Assembly: GCA_964035545.1 (NCBI GenBank)
Contig: OZ037766.1
Span: 4,937,722-5,001,721 of the forward strand
DNA: 64,000 nucleotides
Direction of reading: 5' to 3'
Origin: Bugula neritina
Lineage: Eukaryota; Bryozoa; Gymnolaemata; Cheilostomatida; Bugulidae
Within the stretch, counting starts at the first letter, position 1. Each line of letters begins with the position of its first letter. Both the position numbers and the translations under genes were made by a program. The notes beneath the pieces are model-generated. The model was not told where the DNA came from, did not search any database, and saw only the letters and a list, made by a program, of their open reading frames with translations. Below are positions 12,601 through 20,569 of the stretch, one piece after another.

Positions 12601-12790
12601 CCAATAGTTTGATTTCAATACGTTTAGCATGAGTTGGATTGTCTTCATGTATCTCAACATGTCCTTGTGTGGGTTGAATTTCCTGTTCTAATGTCTCGTA
12701 ATTTTTGGCTGACGAATTTTGGTCAAACTGAAAAGTGTCACTAATTGCAGCATTTTCTGATTGAGTATTTTGTTTATACATGGTTGACAA
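6605..12790 (-). CDS. BEL/Pao Gag-Pol polyprotein, intact
   Basis: 2061 residues from ATG at 12790 to a stop at 6605, with no break. Approximate order: Gag region with a coiled, Lys/Glu/Gln-rich stretch (around 200-270); DUF1759-type capsid region (400-550); CCHC zinc knuckle CYSCAKPGHKMDKC (about 664); aspartic protease with the active-site triplet in LLDSGSNHTFI (about 782); reverse transcriptase with catalytic FYVDD (about 1221); A17-type region (1290-1360); RNase H with HHFSDAST (about 1404); integrase HHCC zinc finger (about 1710); integrase core with D-D-E at roughly 1775, 1837 and 1872 (GVDCFG, WCDQGTNF, GGVWERM); and a C-terminal DUF5641-like region. All catalytic motifs appear present, so it could be active. 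There is no env. Confidence 0.93.
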   Translation of the reverse strand: MSTMYKQNTQSENAAISDTFQFDQNSSAKNYETLEQEIQPTQGHVEIHEDNPTHAKRIEIKLLADKLKEILKNCSVFHQFISKEFSSHKEISFETLEGLKTQLIEEKANVIKAYEQLREACGDLEPDLKVRNQIDRVGADNENCLQQVLELMHVYTTRSKTALSNQPGASSAAFLSKPRNPSGSVISIQSRSHLTSASKSSRASSKIKAMQLEAKAKSAALKQKLESSKSTHALEMQAKQLAMAIEQSKIQAELDAIEAEEQVLSEAMEDEGSISLFHPLPQPNFTQSHAELDNPAKSSSIVLPAPAPNFKHLNVETHNPVKPSIMPPVPAPRTQTKHPITNPQLYQAPADSTSYPTRSPVDVTPPWNISSVSDQQAFANTLAQAIHTIKLKPAEPTVFFGEPLEYLDWKVAFEGLIESGSYNPLQKIALLQQYLGGKAKRVVANLFQIGTEEAFKEAKRKLNDKFGKPHILTEAYRTQLEQWPLIKEHDGEALEELVNFLESCQTAMNKLPELNCLNDRRENEKILAKLPISVGNRWVKIATEIESATDRFPSIFDFVRFLSKEADVASNSLNKAIAKRVVSNKNHDNSYRRNQPTRKSEKQATAFLASENQATTANISHDTTKPMRRYPCLMCNMNNHGTGICFKLEKLPHSDIEKLFDNNNLCYSCAKPGHKMDKCRHPATCTKKDCKQKHLAVFHKYYNRGSENKTSQPNKISHNQIRGSENKSSTQNLTSNKGNENNPTQATARNCAGNRPANLASWTIPVYVSSIENPGHEVLVYALLDSGSNHTFITHDTIHALNATTHDTDMNISTLTDVQGSTSSRQAATGLLVRGYNRQKYIKLPTCVSQSQIPFNRNEIPNSMSVQDWPHLRHLASEFITAKEGNQLTLGLLIGGNLPQVFMSRQEITAGDNVPFARLSDLGWLLMGNTTQNNTQKNPRNLLTIVNLAVLQPTTRENISFKIQADSHNEDANLETKILKILSSDFDSDPSNENSKMSIDDINFLKLMKEQTYKDVEGHITMPLPLKSQPGPNKSKYMALNRFKNLQKNLTNPTFSEHYHKFMNDIITQGEAELVPDDQKNNESAWYIPHFGVYHPKKPGKIRIVFDGAAKVGGMCLNDYLLQGPDQMNSLIGILMRFGKDLVGVTCDIGRMFHQFRVFPEHRDLLRFLWYDEQGEIVPYRMKVHLFGATSSPACTTYGLRSLCDTSINPNTLAKSFIRNNFYVDDGLMSFSDTDSAISVVQDAISICQEGNLRLHKFSSNSSAVLESIPASERNVQDIQTLEPDDDSQPIERTLGLLWSLKSDAFTFSSSIKSNPNTRSGVLSTIASIFDPLGFLSPFILKGKNILQDMCRISASWEATLEGELLLRWESWKSSLSDLSNIHIKRCYKPHDFGDISKAEIHHFSDASTDGYGEVSYLRVVNAKHQVNVSLLMSKGRVAPIKPITIPRMELQAAVTSAQVSGIIRSELGMDVTETFWTDSQVVLGYLKNTSKKFHVYVTNRIQKVRDQSCPESWFYVPTDQNPADHASRGLTIDQLNKSNWFTGPDFLWNEPIVIPEQPTPQVRNDDKEVKSLVTSTHDTSTHPTLYHLLHRFSSWTTAVKVTGLFIQKARSKHMKSTSYDIKSASESYIIKSAQQEHLPEAQCLKDGKKISQSSPIFNLSPFLDSKGIMRVGGRLDHSAFIEFSNKHPIILPKAGHFTQLLLQHFHNQAKHQGRGMTLAQMRSAGYWVIGARQLVTSLIYHCVDCRRDRGKPIIPNMSSLPAERVTESPPFTYCGVDCFGPFQVKDRRTELKRYGLMVTCLASRAVHIEVLDDMTTSSFINAIRNVIAIRGPIREIWCDQGTNFIGAIPELTEKGVLEFKLNPPAASHMGGVWERMIRSARSILQHVLRKHAGRLDTSNLRTLMYEVMAIINSRPLSTVTEEHHPLTPNLLLTMKSDIILSPPSEFTDSDIYSRKRWRAVQHLANNFWQRWRTEYLCYLQSRQKWVNQTGREMKTGNIVIIVDDNGNRNEWSMGKVVECIKSKDGRVRSAKILIGNRNQPVNSKKYLHRPVSKLVTLIEN

Positions 12791-13752
12791 AAAGAAATAG
12801 CAAAATGTGTGAGAATTTAGTGTTGAATATCTTGGCGTGAAAACACAACTCCTAATTAGTTTTTTGAAAATATCGAATTTCTGGTCAGTTGGCTTACTGT
12901 CACAAAGCGCACAATAAATTCAAAGATAGCACGCGTAACCACAGTAGGCAAGGAAAATCGTAGTGCGTTGACTGTTAAATTATTGCTTTGACCTAGTTAT
13001 TGCCCGGAATGTAAACGCAGCACGCTGTGTTGTCACTATTACAACAGCGATGTTACAGTAATAAAGAGATAGAACAAATGAAAATAAAGATGCTCACTAA
13101 TAGTAATTGTGATATGTGAATGAAAAGTTATAATTAGCTTGAGAGCTATGTAAAATTTGGTAGCTATGTAGTACAAGAAGTAAATTGTGGTTAACTAGGA
13201 CAATGTGTCAATTGGGTAAAAACCTTATACAGTATAGATATAATTAAACTTATCGCTCTGGAGTCTTGTTGGCTGCTGGCTCTGGCTCTTGGCTCTGGCT
13301 TTGTAGCTCTGGCTCTTGGCTGACTGGCGCTGGCTCGGTACGACTGTATAGGCTGATAGTTTGGCTATCGTTCGACTGCTGGTCAGTTTTCCCCGGAGAC
13401 TGTATGCCTGATTTGGGTGAATTGTGGGTTGAGTTGTTTAACTTGGGTTTGGTGTGCTTGTGCTTATCGTAAGTGATGAATGAGAATTTACTCTGTGCAT
13501 GAGGATAGAAGCATTTCACATTAGAGTATTACGTGCTGTTTTGGATTAAAGTTGTGGGAGCTTGATGTAAAGTGGAAAATCAAGGTTCAATCATTTGAGT
13601 GTAAGTAGGTTACAGTTTCGCTTGTCAGCAGCAAGTGGGAAGTTTTACTTGCTGTCTTAGGTTAAAGTTCCACTTCGTGAGAGCTAAGAGTCTAACACTT
13701 GTCAAAGGCAAGTGGGAAGAGTTTCACTTTAAGTTTTAGGTAAGAGTTTCAC
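12791..13752 (-). other. BEL/Pao 5' leader with internal repeats
   Basis: Untranslated leader between the 5' LTR and the gag ATG. 13260-13330 is a GGCTCTGGCTCTTGGCTCTGGC simple-type repeat as read on the plus strand. 13600-13752 holds degenerate direct repeats around GCAAGTGGGAAG and TTAGGTAAGAGTTTCACT. A minus-strand frame at 13250-13519 encodes a low-complexity Gln/Glu/Pro/Ser tail and lacks an ATG; I do not call it a gene. A packaging or dimerisation role for the repeats is conceivable but not shown. Confidence 0.55.
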
Positions 13753-14535
13753 TGTAACTGCCCTCCTAGTTTGCTATGAAAGTTCCATACGGGTGTATGT
13801 TTTAGTGTAGATAGTTTATTGATTTACACTGTTCACACCATTTACACCTTTTACACCGTGAAACTACAATTTTCACAAAACAAAATGATTAAAATATGAT
13901 AGAATAAGAGCAAATTAAACACAGAAAAGTACATAAAAGAATTTGATAAATTGCTTGTTTTATAATTATTAAAATATTCAAAGTAACAGTATAAATCAAC
14001 AAAGTTATAATATATAAAAGCATACCTCTTTCACCCTTTCTAGGAGAGAGTTAGTAGTATAAAGAAAGCAACATTTTATACCGTGTGTTTGTAAAAATAG
14101 CTATAATATTATGTGAGAGTAGATGAGAATGGAACCTTGACGCTTGAGGGTTCTTACGATAATGTCCTGGCTAAATGTATTTTAACTGTTTTTGTCGGCA
14201 TGTGTAAAGCTAGTGCACTCAGTTTCTTAGTCATGGTTTTTTGAGTGCAGCCAGTGCAAAATAAAACTTGCAATGCACCGAGTGATACTAAAATGGTCTT
14301 GAAGATAAAAAAAAACAGTGACAAACAAGTGCTAAAGAGTACACTAAGGATGGGTGATTCATCGCTGTTGGAATATGTGACAACACAAACGCAGTGTGGC
14401 AATGTCGGTAAATGCTAAATTGCTAATTGATATATATTATGACAGTTATGAACAAATTGGCAGCAGAGTGTCAGTAAGCAAACTAAATAAAACCAAATTT
14501 ATGAAATTTTACTATTTATTATAAAGGACACTACA
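13753..14535 (-). repeat. 5' LTR of the BEL/Pao element
   Basis: 783 bp, the same length as the left LTR and apparently identical. It should hold the promoter and the transcript start for the minus-strand element. The flanking TGTAG at 14536-14540 completes the target-site duplication. Confidence 0.93.
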
Positions 14536-14540
14536 TGTAG

Positions 14541-15920
14541 CAATGACATTGAATTTCAGAAATACTTTTATTCCCATGCTTATGCTTATACTGTTCATAC
14601 ACACAACATTGATTTCCATAATTTAATAAATATATAGGCCTATCCCACAAAATTACTTTGCCTAGTTTTTAAAAAAAATATTATTTTAACAAAACAGATG
14701 GCACTTTTTACTTGGCCAACAGTTAAGACTGAGATCTTATTATTTTCCGTCAACTGCTCTACAAAGTTTACAATAATTATGTTAAAAAACTGAAACATAT
14801 ATATTACACAATAAAGGGCAAAGTGAAATAATGTTTACTTCTATAAGTATACCTCAAAACAGTTCTGCTGTGTTTAGTATAGAAATATTGATCAAAACTG
14901 GTGGAGTAATTGTTATTTAACGTGACAATCTAAAAGACTTTGAGTTCTACAGAGAGGTTGTTAACAGCTCTGACTGGCATGTCTTTTACTTCTTTATTTT
15001 ATTATTATTATTATAATACAAAAGCTCAGCTTGAGCTACAGAAGCAAACAGGTAATTACTACAACAGTCCTTATAATATTTTATAATAAATTTGATGGTC
15101 ATGTTATATTTCACTTTGTTGTGTTACAGCATGTAGTTATATTAGTTTATATTATAACAATAGCCTCGTTGTATTAATATAGTTGATTCTACTCTCATGT
15201 GTTTAGTTAAATTCCCATTGTAGCCTTAGTATTCTCACCAAAACTGTTAACAACTTACGTACCCTAATAGTTTAGTAATAGATTATTGTATAAACCCATG
15301 CAAACAGGAAGTTGGTTGATGAGTCTGGCAATTCTTGTCTTTTCAAAATTATTACGACTTGTCTCCACATTAGTTACTGTATGTTAGACTTTCCTCGGAC
15401 TTGAAACTTTTTAATAAAACATGTTTGCTGGTTTTGTCAACTTAAATTGGCTATTTAACCTGCTCTGGTAACTTTAGTCCATGCAATGAGTTGTTAGGCT
15501 TTAAAGCTATATTATGCTTTTCGTATTGGAATAGCTTTACAGATTGAGAGAGTAACAGCAAATCACTACTGCTCGAGACAACCTATGCTATAGCTGCATT
15601 TTTTTGAGTTAGAAGGACTGCTAAAGGATAAACAGGGTTTAAAAGGTAGGTAATAGTGATTTTCTAATTTCTTGGCATTGGTTATAGTAAAACTTTTTAA
15701 TTTGAGAAGCTGTTTGACTATGAAATAAAGCAACAGTAAAAGTTAAAAAATAGTTATGCTCAAAACTACTTTACATGTCCTTACCTAACAAGCCTGGTGC
15801 ATATAGAAGTATGCCAATTTTTGTGTAATACCAACTATTACTGGGTTCTGCATCATTTATTTTCACCAAATGCAATTAAAATTTTTCTAACTTCCTGTTT
15901 ACCAGTTTACTAAATTATAG
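14541..15920. other. Intergenic and probable 5'UTR intron
   Basis: AT-rich, with short TTA/TTAT runs around 15000. No gene recognised. The sequence AAATTATAG at 15912-15920 directly before the next ATG looks like a splice acceptor, so part of this stretch may be a 5'UTR intron of the 429-aa gene. Confidence 0.5.
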
Positions 15921-17210
15921 ATGGCAAATCGTCTACTTGATGAGGATCTTCCTCTTCGAGATCACGAAGGCTCTTCTCAAGACAGCTCAGAGATTACAGG
16001 TCAGGAGTCAACAAAACTGGATATACAAGAATGTCTCCTAGACGTCAAGTCAGGATATCTGAAGCCAACATGGCGCTACAACCACACACCAGCTATTTCC
16101 AATAGAAGCCTATGTGTAACATCCTGGATATTTTTGGATAAAAGTCTAACCTCAAGAGTTGTCTTTGATGTTGAAAAAGAAAAGCAAGACGTTCAAGTAA
16201 TGAACTCAGAGTCTTGCCTGTTAGTCCAGAGCTCAGGTGGTTTGGAGGAGATGGAGTCAACTATGGTAATGTGCTATGAAACGGGAGAGGAATTGGCTAT
16301 GATAAATGGATATTCAATCAACATGACTAGCAAGAATGAGTTGATCACATGCACACCCTATCTTGCTGGAGACAGCCCTTCAACATACAAAGTATTTCTC
16401 CTAGCATTTAAGGATCGTCCTGAATTTAAATGTCGGATCTTACAAACTGAAGATGCAATAAAAGTAAATTTCCTGACAGCATCTCTTCCTTGTAACCAAA
16501 AGCTTGCTATATTACTATATGGCCTGAAACTAGCATACAATGCGTACGATTGGTCCATTAAGCCCATTCCCTTTTTAGTTGAAGATGTTCAATCAACAGC
16601 ACAGGAATTTCCTGCGTCAATGAATTCATTGCCAGAAAATTTAAATATTCAAGCAGCTTGTTTTATTCAAAAATATCACATTGTTTACCACTTTTTAAAT
16701 CCCGAAGGACCAAACAAAAACAGATTGGAGCTGGTTGTCAAGTGTGAGCCACAAGAAAACTTTAACATTTGTTTTAGAGCAGACAGCGCATCAAATGAGA
16801 TTTTATTTTCAGCAGAAGGCAGGAGTCAATATGACAATCAGTTATCAGTCAGCGATCCCGAATACTCAAGCGTAGGATTCATGATAGGAGAATGCATCTA
16901 CAACAAAGACTATGATGTTGTAATGGAGATAGCTTATTATGCCCATGAAATGAGGATTCTCAATGAAACATGTGACCAGACCCTAGCTAAGTTAACTGAA
17001 AATGGTACCGGGTATAACTTAGCTATAACTCCTGGTGTAAACCCTGAGTGGAAATCTCTCATCATATCTGCTGTCACCAGATATCTGTTTGCTATAGTTA
17101 GAGCTCATCATCAGACAAAGATACCAATCATCAAAAAGTATAAATTTACTTCAAATCCCATTACACCAGAGACTATAGTCAGTGCTTATCTTTTTACAGA
17201 TACCTCCTAA
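15921..17210 (+). CDS. Protein of unknown function, 429 aa, single coding exon
   Basis: An uninterrupted 429-residue frame with ordinary codon use. It is intronless in the coding part, in contrast to all other host genes here. The ATG follows a plausible splice acceptor, so a non-coding first exon is likely upstream. A short acidic, Ser-rich N terminus (LLDEDLPLRDHEGSSQDSSE) is followed by what look like two beta-rich halves (about 55-200 and 225-400), each with alternating hydrophobic strands. No signal peptide, transmembrane helix or catalytic motif is visible. The alternation faintly recalls the tubby C-terminal/LURP-one/scramblase fold, but no diagnostic motif supports this and I would not transfer a function. 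AATAAA at 17432-17437 could be its poly(A) signal. Confidence 0.75.
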   Translation: MANRLLDEDLPLRDHEGSSQDSSEITGQESTKLDIQECLLDVKSGYLKPTWRYNHTPAISNRSLCVTSWIFLDKSLTSRVVFDVEKEKQDVQVMNSESCLLVQSSGGLEEMESTMVMCYETGEELAMINGYSINMTSKNELITCTPYLAGDSPSTYKVFLLAFKDRPEFKCRILQTEDAIKVNFLTASLPCNQKLAILLYGLKLAYNAYDWSIKPIPFLVEDVQSTAQEFPASMNSLPENLNIQAACFIQKYHIVYHFLNPEGPNKNRLELVVKCEPQENFNICFRADSASNEILFSAEGRSQYDNQLSVSDPEYSSVGFMIGECIYNKDYDVVMEIAYYAHEMRILNETCDQTLAKLTENGTGYNLAITPGVNPEWKSLIISAVTRYLFAIVRAHHQTKIPIIKKYKFTSNPITPETIVSAYLFTDTS

Positions 17211-17431
17211 AAATCTTCTCAAATTATAGTCATCTTATTTCTCAACAGTTTATTATTTGTGCCCTGTATTTACTTTCATATATCTTTGTGAACCAAGCAT
17301 TAACTTGAGCTTTGTAACTTTTTCTTACTGTAATTTTTTTTATTAAAAGGACCTGTAGAAATAATTTTAACTTTAAGCAATTTCAACTTTGACTTGTTTG
17401 TTTTAGTACTCACAATTTATACAAAGTGCAC

Positions 17432-17437
17432 AATAAA
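17432..17437 (+). promoter_or_regulatory. Poly(A) signal of the 429-aa gene
   Basis: AATAAA about 220 bases after the stop codon; the first good candidate downstream of the frame. Confidence 0.4.
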
Positions 17438-18605
17438 TTCTTATGATTAGCATTACGTAGTGTGTTTTATTGTGAGAAGAAAAAAAGTCACAAATTTCAA
17501 AATATTAAAGTCAACTAGTTTAAGTCTTTGAAATATTGATTATTGCAATATTAGTTGTTGCACGCCTGTTTCATCTATATGATGCTATAGTATCTCTCTC
17601 CTCTACTTTCTTTCTGCTTATTCAATGTTATTCAGTTGTGGTATCTTCACTTTCCCATCTGATTGTGTACAGATACTTTGAAGGCGGCCTAACATTAATT
17701 ATATACATATTGCGCAACTTTGTACTGCTTTGTCAAACTAAGTAAGCGCAAGCAATTTTTTGATAACTTTAAGGTCGATTTTAGCTGCATTTCTATTCTT
17801 TCATAGCATTTGCTTTTGTCAACCGAATTAATTAGTTTGATATTTTCTCAATTTCACTGAAGTGTGTTAGTAGTGTACCTGTTTACATGTCTTGGGTGTT
17901 TTATGCTGCTCTAAATATTACCTCTTCTTCATAACATGTCGTTAAATAAACTATTAGTTTCTATTTTTTATGAATCTGTCTTTATTTCTCATCATGTTGT
18001 TATTTTATTATTACCTAACGCAATTGTCTAAATGTATTACGAAAAACCCACTTAAAGGGCCTGCTCTCAAAAAGCTCAAGGCATAAAGTATATTTTTCAC
18101 TGTTGAATTTAGCTCTTTCCAGATTTTTTATGATTTACTTTAGAATTATAGAAAATAACATAAATTAAGCATGCTAGGCTTACATAAGTTGAAAGAAAGA
18201 GTACTTTTCGGAAGACAGTGTGAATGGATTTGCAAATATGGCAGGTTTGGTCTTATCTTCATCTGTGTGCATATGAACATTGTATGCAGCTTAGTGCAGT
18301 CTCTCCGAATCAAATGTGAGGTTTACTTAACAAACACTGATAAGCTGCTGATGTTTGCTTAATCACATTTTATGATATGTATATTGTGTGTATTTGATAT
18401 GACATGCATATGCTTTAAGTATGGGCAGTGGCCCTTCACAAATTGACAGATGATCATTACTATAATTGTATGGTAACAATGATATAATTGTTGTTGGTGT
18501 TTGAAATGCTATCATTTGTGATTTTCATGCCGTGAAATCAACAGTGGTTATTGACTGAGAGTCAGTTTATTAACTACCACAATTGTTGGAGTCTAGACTA
18601 CTAAA
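17438..18605. other. Intergenic, no gene seen
   Basis: AT-rich spacer before the KCTD gene. Short frames (for example 18171-18362) show no recognisable content or splice context. The KCTD promoter should lie at its right end but no clear TATA box was identified. Confidence 0.55.
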
Positions 18606-20541
18606 ATGGGAACTCTTGGAGAACGTAAAGCAAGAAATAAGACAGCAATATTACAAAGATTATCGGACAGGTTAGTTTTATGCTTGAAGCTAAACATAAG
18701 CAGAAATAGATGGTGAGCTGGGTTAAAGGTTAAAACCCTCTAGAGCAGATGAGTCATAACATCTGTGATGTATAATTGGCTATATAAAACTTAGAACAAG
18801 TTTCTATTAGCCGTTAGCTCTCCCTCTCAAAGATATGTTAATATTTCTAGAAGTTATATATTAATGATTTATGTGTGATGATAAAATTTCTCCTGTTTAT
18901 TATTGCTATCTGAAAATATGGACGTAGATGAAGACTTTTAGAGATCAGATAGTTTATTGGCTACAAATATTCATCATCAAATCTGTTAACAGATTATTTC
19001 TTAGCATTTGCTGAATTTAATTGCTTCTGGTATCTAATAGACATTCAATGGGTTGTCTCAACTTTAGTTCATTAACTAAGCTAATTTCCATTTTCATATT
19101 TAATGCTTGAAGAAAATACAATGATTGATAAATTGATTATTATATTTGGTAGAACACGTCACAAGCTTGTCAAGAAAAGAAGATATAATATTTGTCACAG
19201 TTATACACACATGCAGGAGATACAAAAGTAAGAACTTGTCTGTTTCTCAGCATATGCATAGTCTAGACTCTAGCATCAAGGGAAAGATTACTCTAAAACA
19301 TGACTTTTTAAAATTTAATATGTAGTAAAGTAGTCTTTTAAGGCATTTTAATTTTTACTTATTTGATTCATGAAAAGATTAAAAGTTTTGATATCCATGC
19401 AATGCTAAACTAATTTGAGTCAGCTATACTGTAGTTATATGTCTTTAAACATGACTTTAGGCTCCTTCAAAACCTGGTCTTAATTTTTTATTGATTTATT
19501 CGGCACTAATTTACTTGTTTTTTAAATATACTAAATAAACATTTATTGTGTGTGTGCCTGTGTGTGCCTGTGTGTGCCTGTGTGTGCCTGTGTCTGTGTG
19601 TGCCTGTGTGTGCCTGCGCGTGCGTGTATGTGTGCGTGTGTGTGTGCGTGTGCGTGTGCGTGCGCGTGCGTGTGCGTGTGCGTGTGCGTGCGCGTGCGTG
19701 TGCGTGTGCGTGTGCGTGTGTGTGTGTGTGTCTGTGTAAATATGAAGTATAACCGTGCATACACAATGTTTAATCACATCTTACAAGCAGCAAAGACAGT
19801 GCAGCTGAGGTTAACTTACAGACTAAGTCCACCATTGAAGGAGTTCCATGTATAGCCACACCCACTATACTCACGGCTCCAGTTCATATAGATATTGGTG
19901 GCATTTCATACACTTCCACATTGGCACAGCTAACCAAGTATGTACCTGCTTGTGACAACTGAATGTTCGCTATTCAATAAAGCTACTTTACTAATATACA
20001 TGGCTAAATTCTCAAGAAAACCTGTTTTGCTTATGAAATATATTAACAATAGTATTTTTCTCTATTTAGTTAAATATTAGATATATTTTAGTACCAAATA
20101 ATAAAACTGTGTATGCATTTTATATAGTAATTATGTTAAAATTAGTTTTTGAACCAAATCAATTGATAAATATGGAATCAGCTAAAAGCTATTAATTTGG
20201 TTTCGCAATATAATTGCTTTCCATATAATGTTTAATTGCACAAACTCTGGAGAGAGTTTTAAAAGTTATTCAAGTCTGATGTGTGTTTCAGATATAAAGA
20301 TTCCAAATTGGCCAGACTATTTAATGGCACCACACCGATCATGCTGGACAAAATGAAGCATTATTATTTTATTGATCGAGACGGCAAAGCATTCCGTCAT
20401 ATTCTCAACTTTCTAAGATATGACGACCTGATATTGCCTTCAGACTACAAAGAGCTTAGTATACTGCAACAGGAGGCTGAATACTTTGAGTTGCATGTGT
20501 TGATAGACAAAATTAAGGGTTACTCTGCACCCAACCCGTAA
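18606..20541 (+). CDS. KCTD1/KCTD15-like BTB domain protein, short form
   Basis: Exons: 18606-18670, 19800-19937, 20292-20541, with phases 2 and 2 matching, giving 150 residues. The BTB/T1 domain begins near residue 49 ([20 protein letters not shown]) and continues through [34 protein letters not shown] and [12 protein letters not shown], the conserved KCTD1/15 pattern. By family knowledge these oligomeric BTB proteins repress AP-2/TFAP2 transcription factors. The vertebrate proteins continue for about 110 more residues after the BTB; here the frame stops right after it, and AATAAA follows 23 bases later. The stop region CCCGTAAGG also resembles a splice donor, so an additional exon cannot be fully excluded, but none was found downstream. 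A (TG)n tract ends about 60 bases before exon 2. Confidence 0.82.
19548..19737. repeat. (TG)n/(GTGTGC)n microsatellite
   Basis: About 190 bp of GT-rich repeat with GTGTGCCT, GTGCGTGC and GTGT subregions, inside intron 1 of the KCTD-like gene. All six frames stay open because of the repeat, producing spurious Cys/Val and His/Thr frames. Confidence 0.95.
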
Positions 20542-20563
20542 GGTTTGCCGAGTTTTATAGGCT

Positions 20564-20569
20564 AATAAA
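20564..20569 (+). promoter_or_regulatory. Poly(A) signal of the KCTD-like gene
   Basis: AATAAA 23 bases after TAA. Its closeness supports the stop at 20541 as the true end of the protein. Confidence 0.5.

Larger units (their letters stand above)
5748..14535 (-). mobile_element. Complete BEL/Pao LTR retrotransposon
   Basis: The element spans 8788 bp on the minus strand. It has two 783-bp LTRs (5748-6530 and 13753-14535), each beginning TG and ending CA, flanked on both outer sides by the 5-base duplication TGTAG (5743-5747 and 14536-14540). Inside are a purine-rich tract next to the 3' LTR (minus strand AGGTGGGAG, 6531-6539), one uninterrupted gag-pol frame (6605-12790) and a leader of about 960 bp. 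The Pol order protease, RT, RNase H, integrase with a DUF1759-type Gag is the BEL/Pao arrangement. No envelope frame is present. I could not identify the tRNA primer-binding site: the base after the 5' LTR begins GTGAAACTC rather than TGG. Confidence 0.93.

Noticed and set aside
13250-13519. 89-codon Gln/Glu/Pro-rich frame upstream of gag
   Set aside because: It starts at a non-ATG codon in the leader and owes its composition to a simple repeat.
18171-18362. 63-codon frame upstream of the KCTD-like gene
   Set aside because: No similarity recognised and no splice or poly(A) context.
19506-19855. Cys/Val-rich and His/Thr-rich frames in all six readings
   Set aside because: By-products of the GT microsatellite in the KCTD intron.
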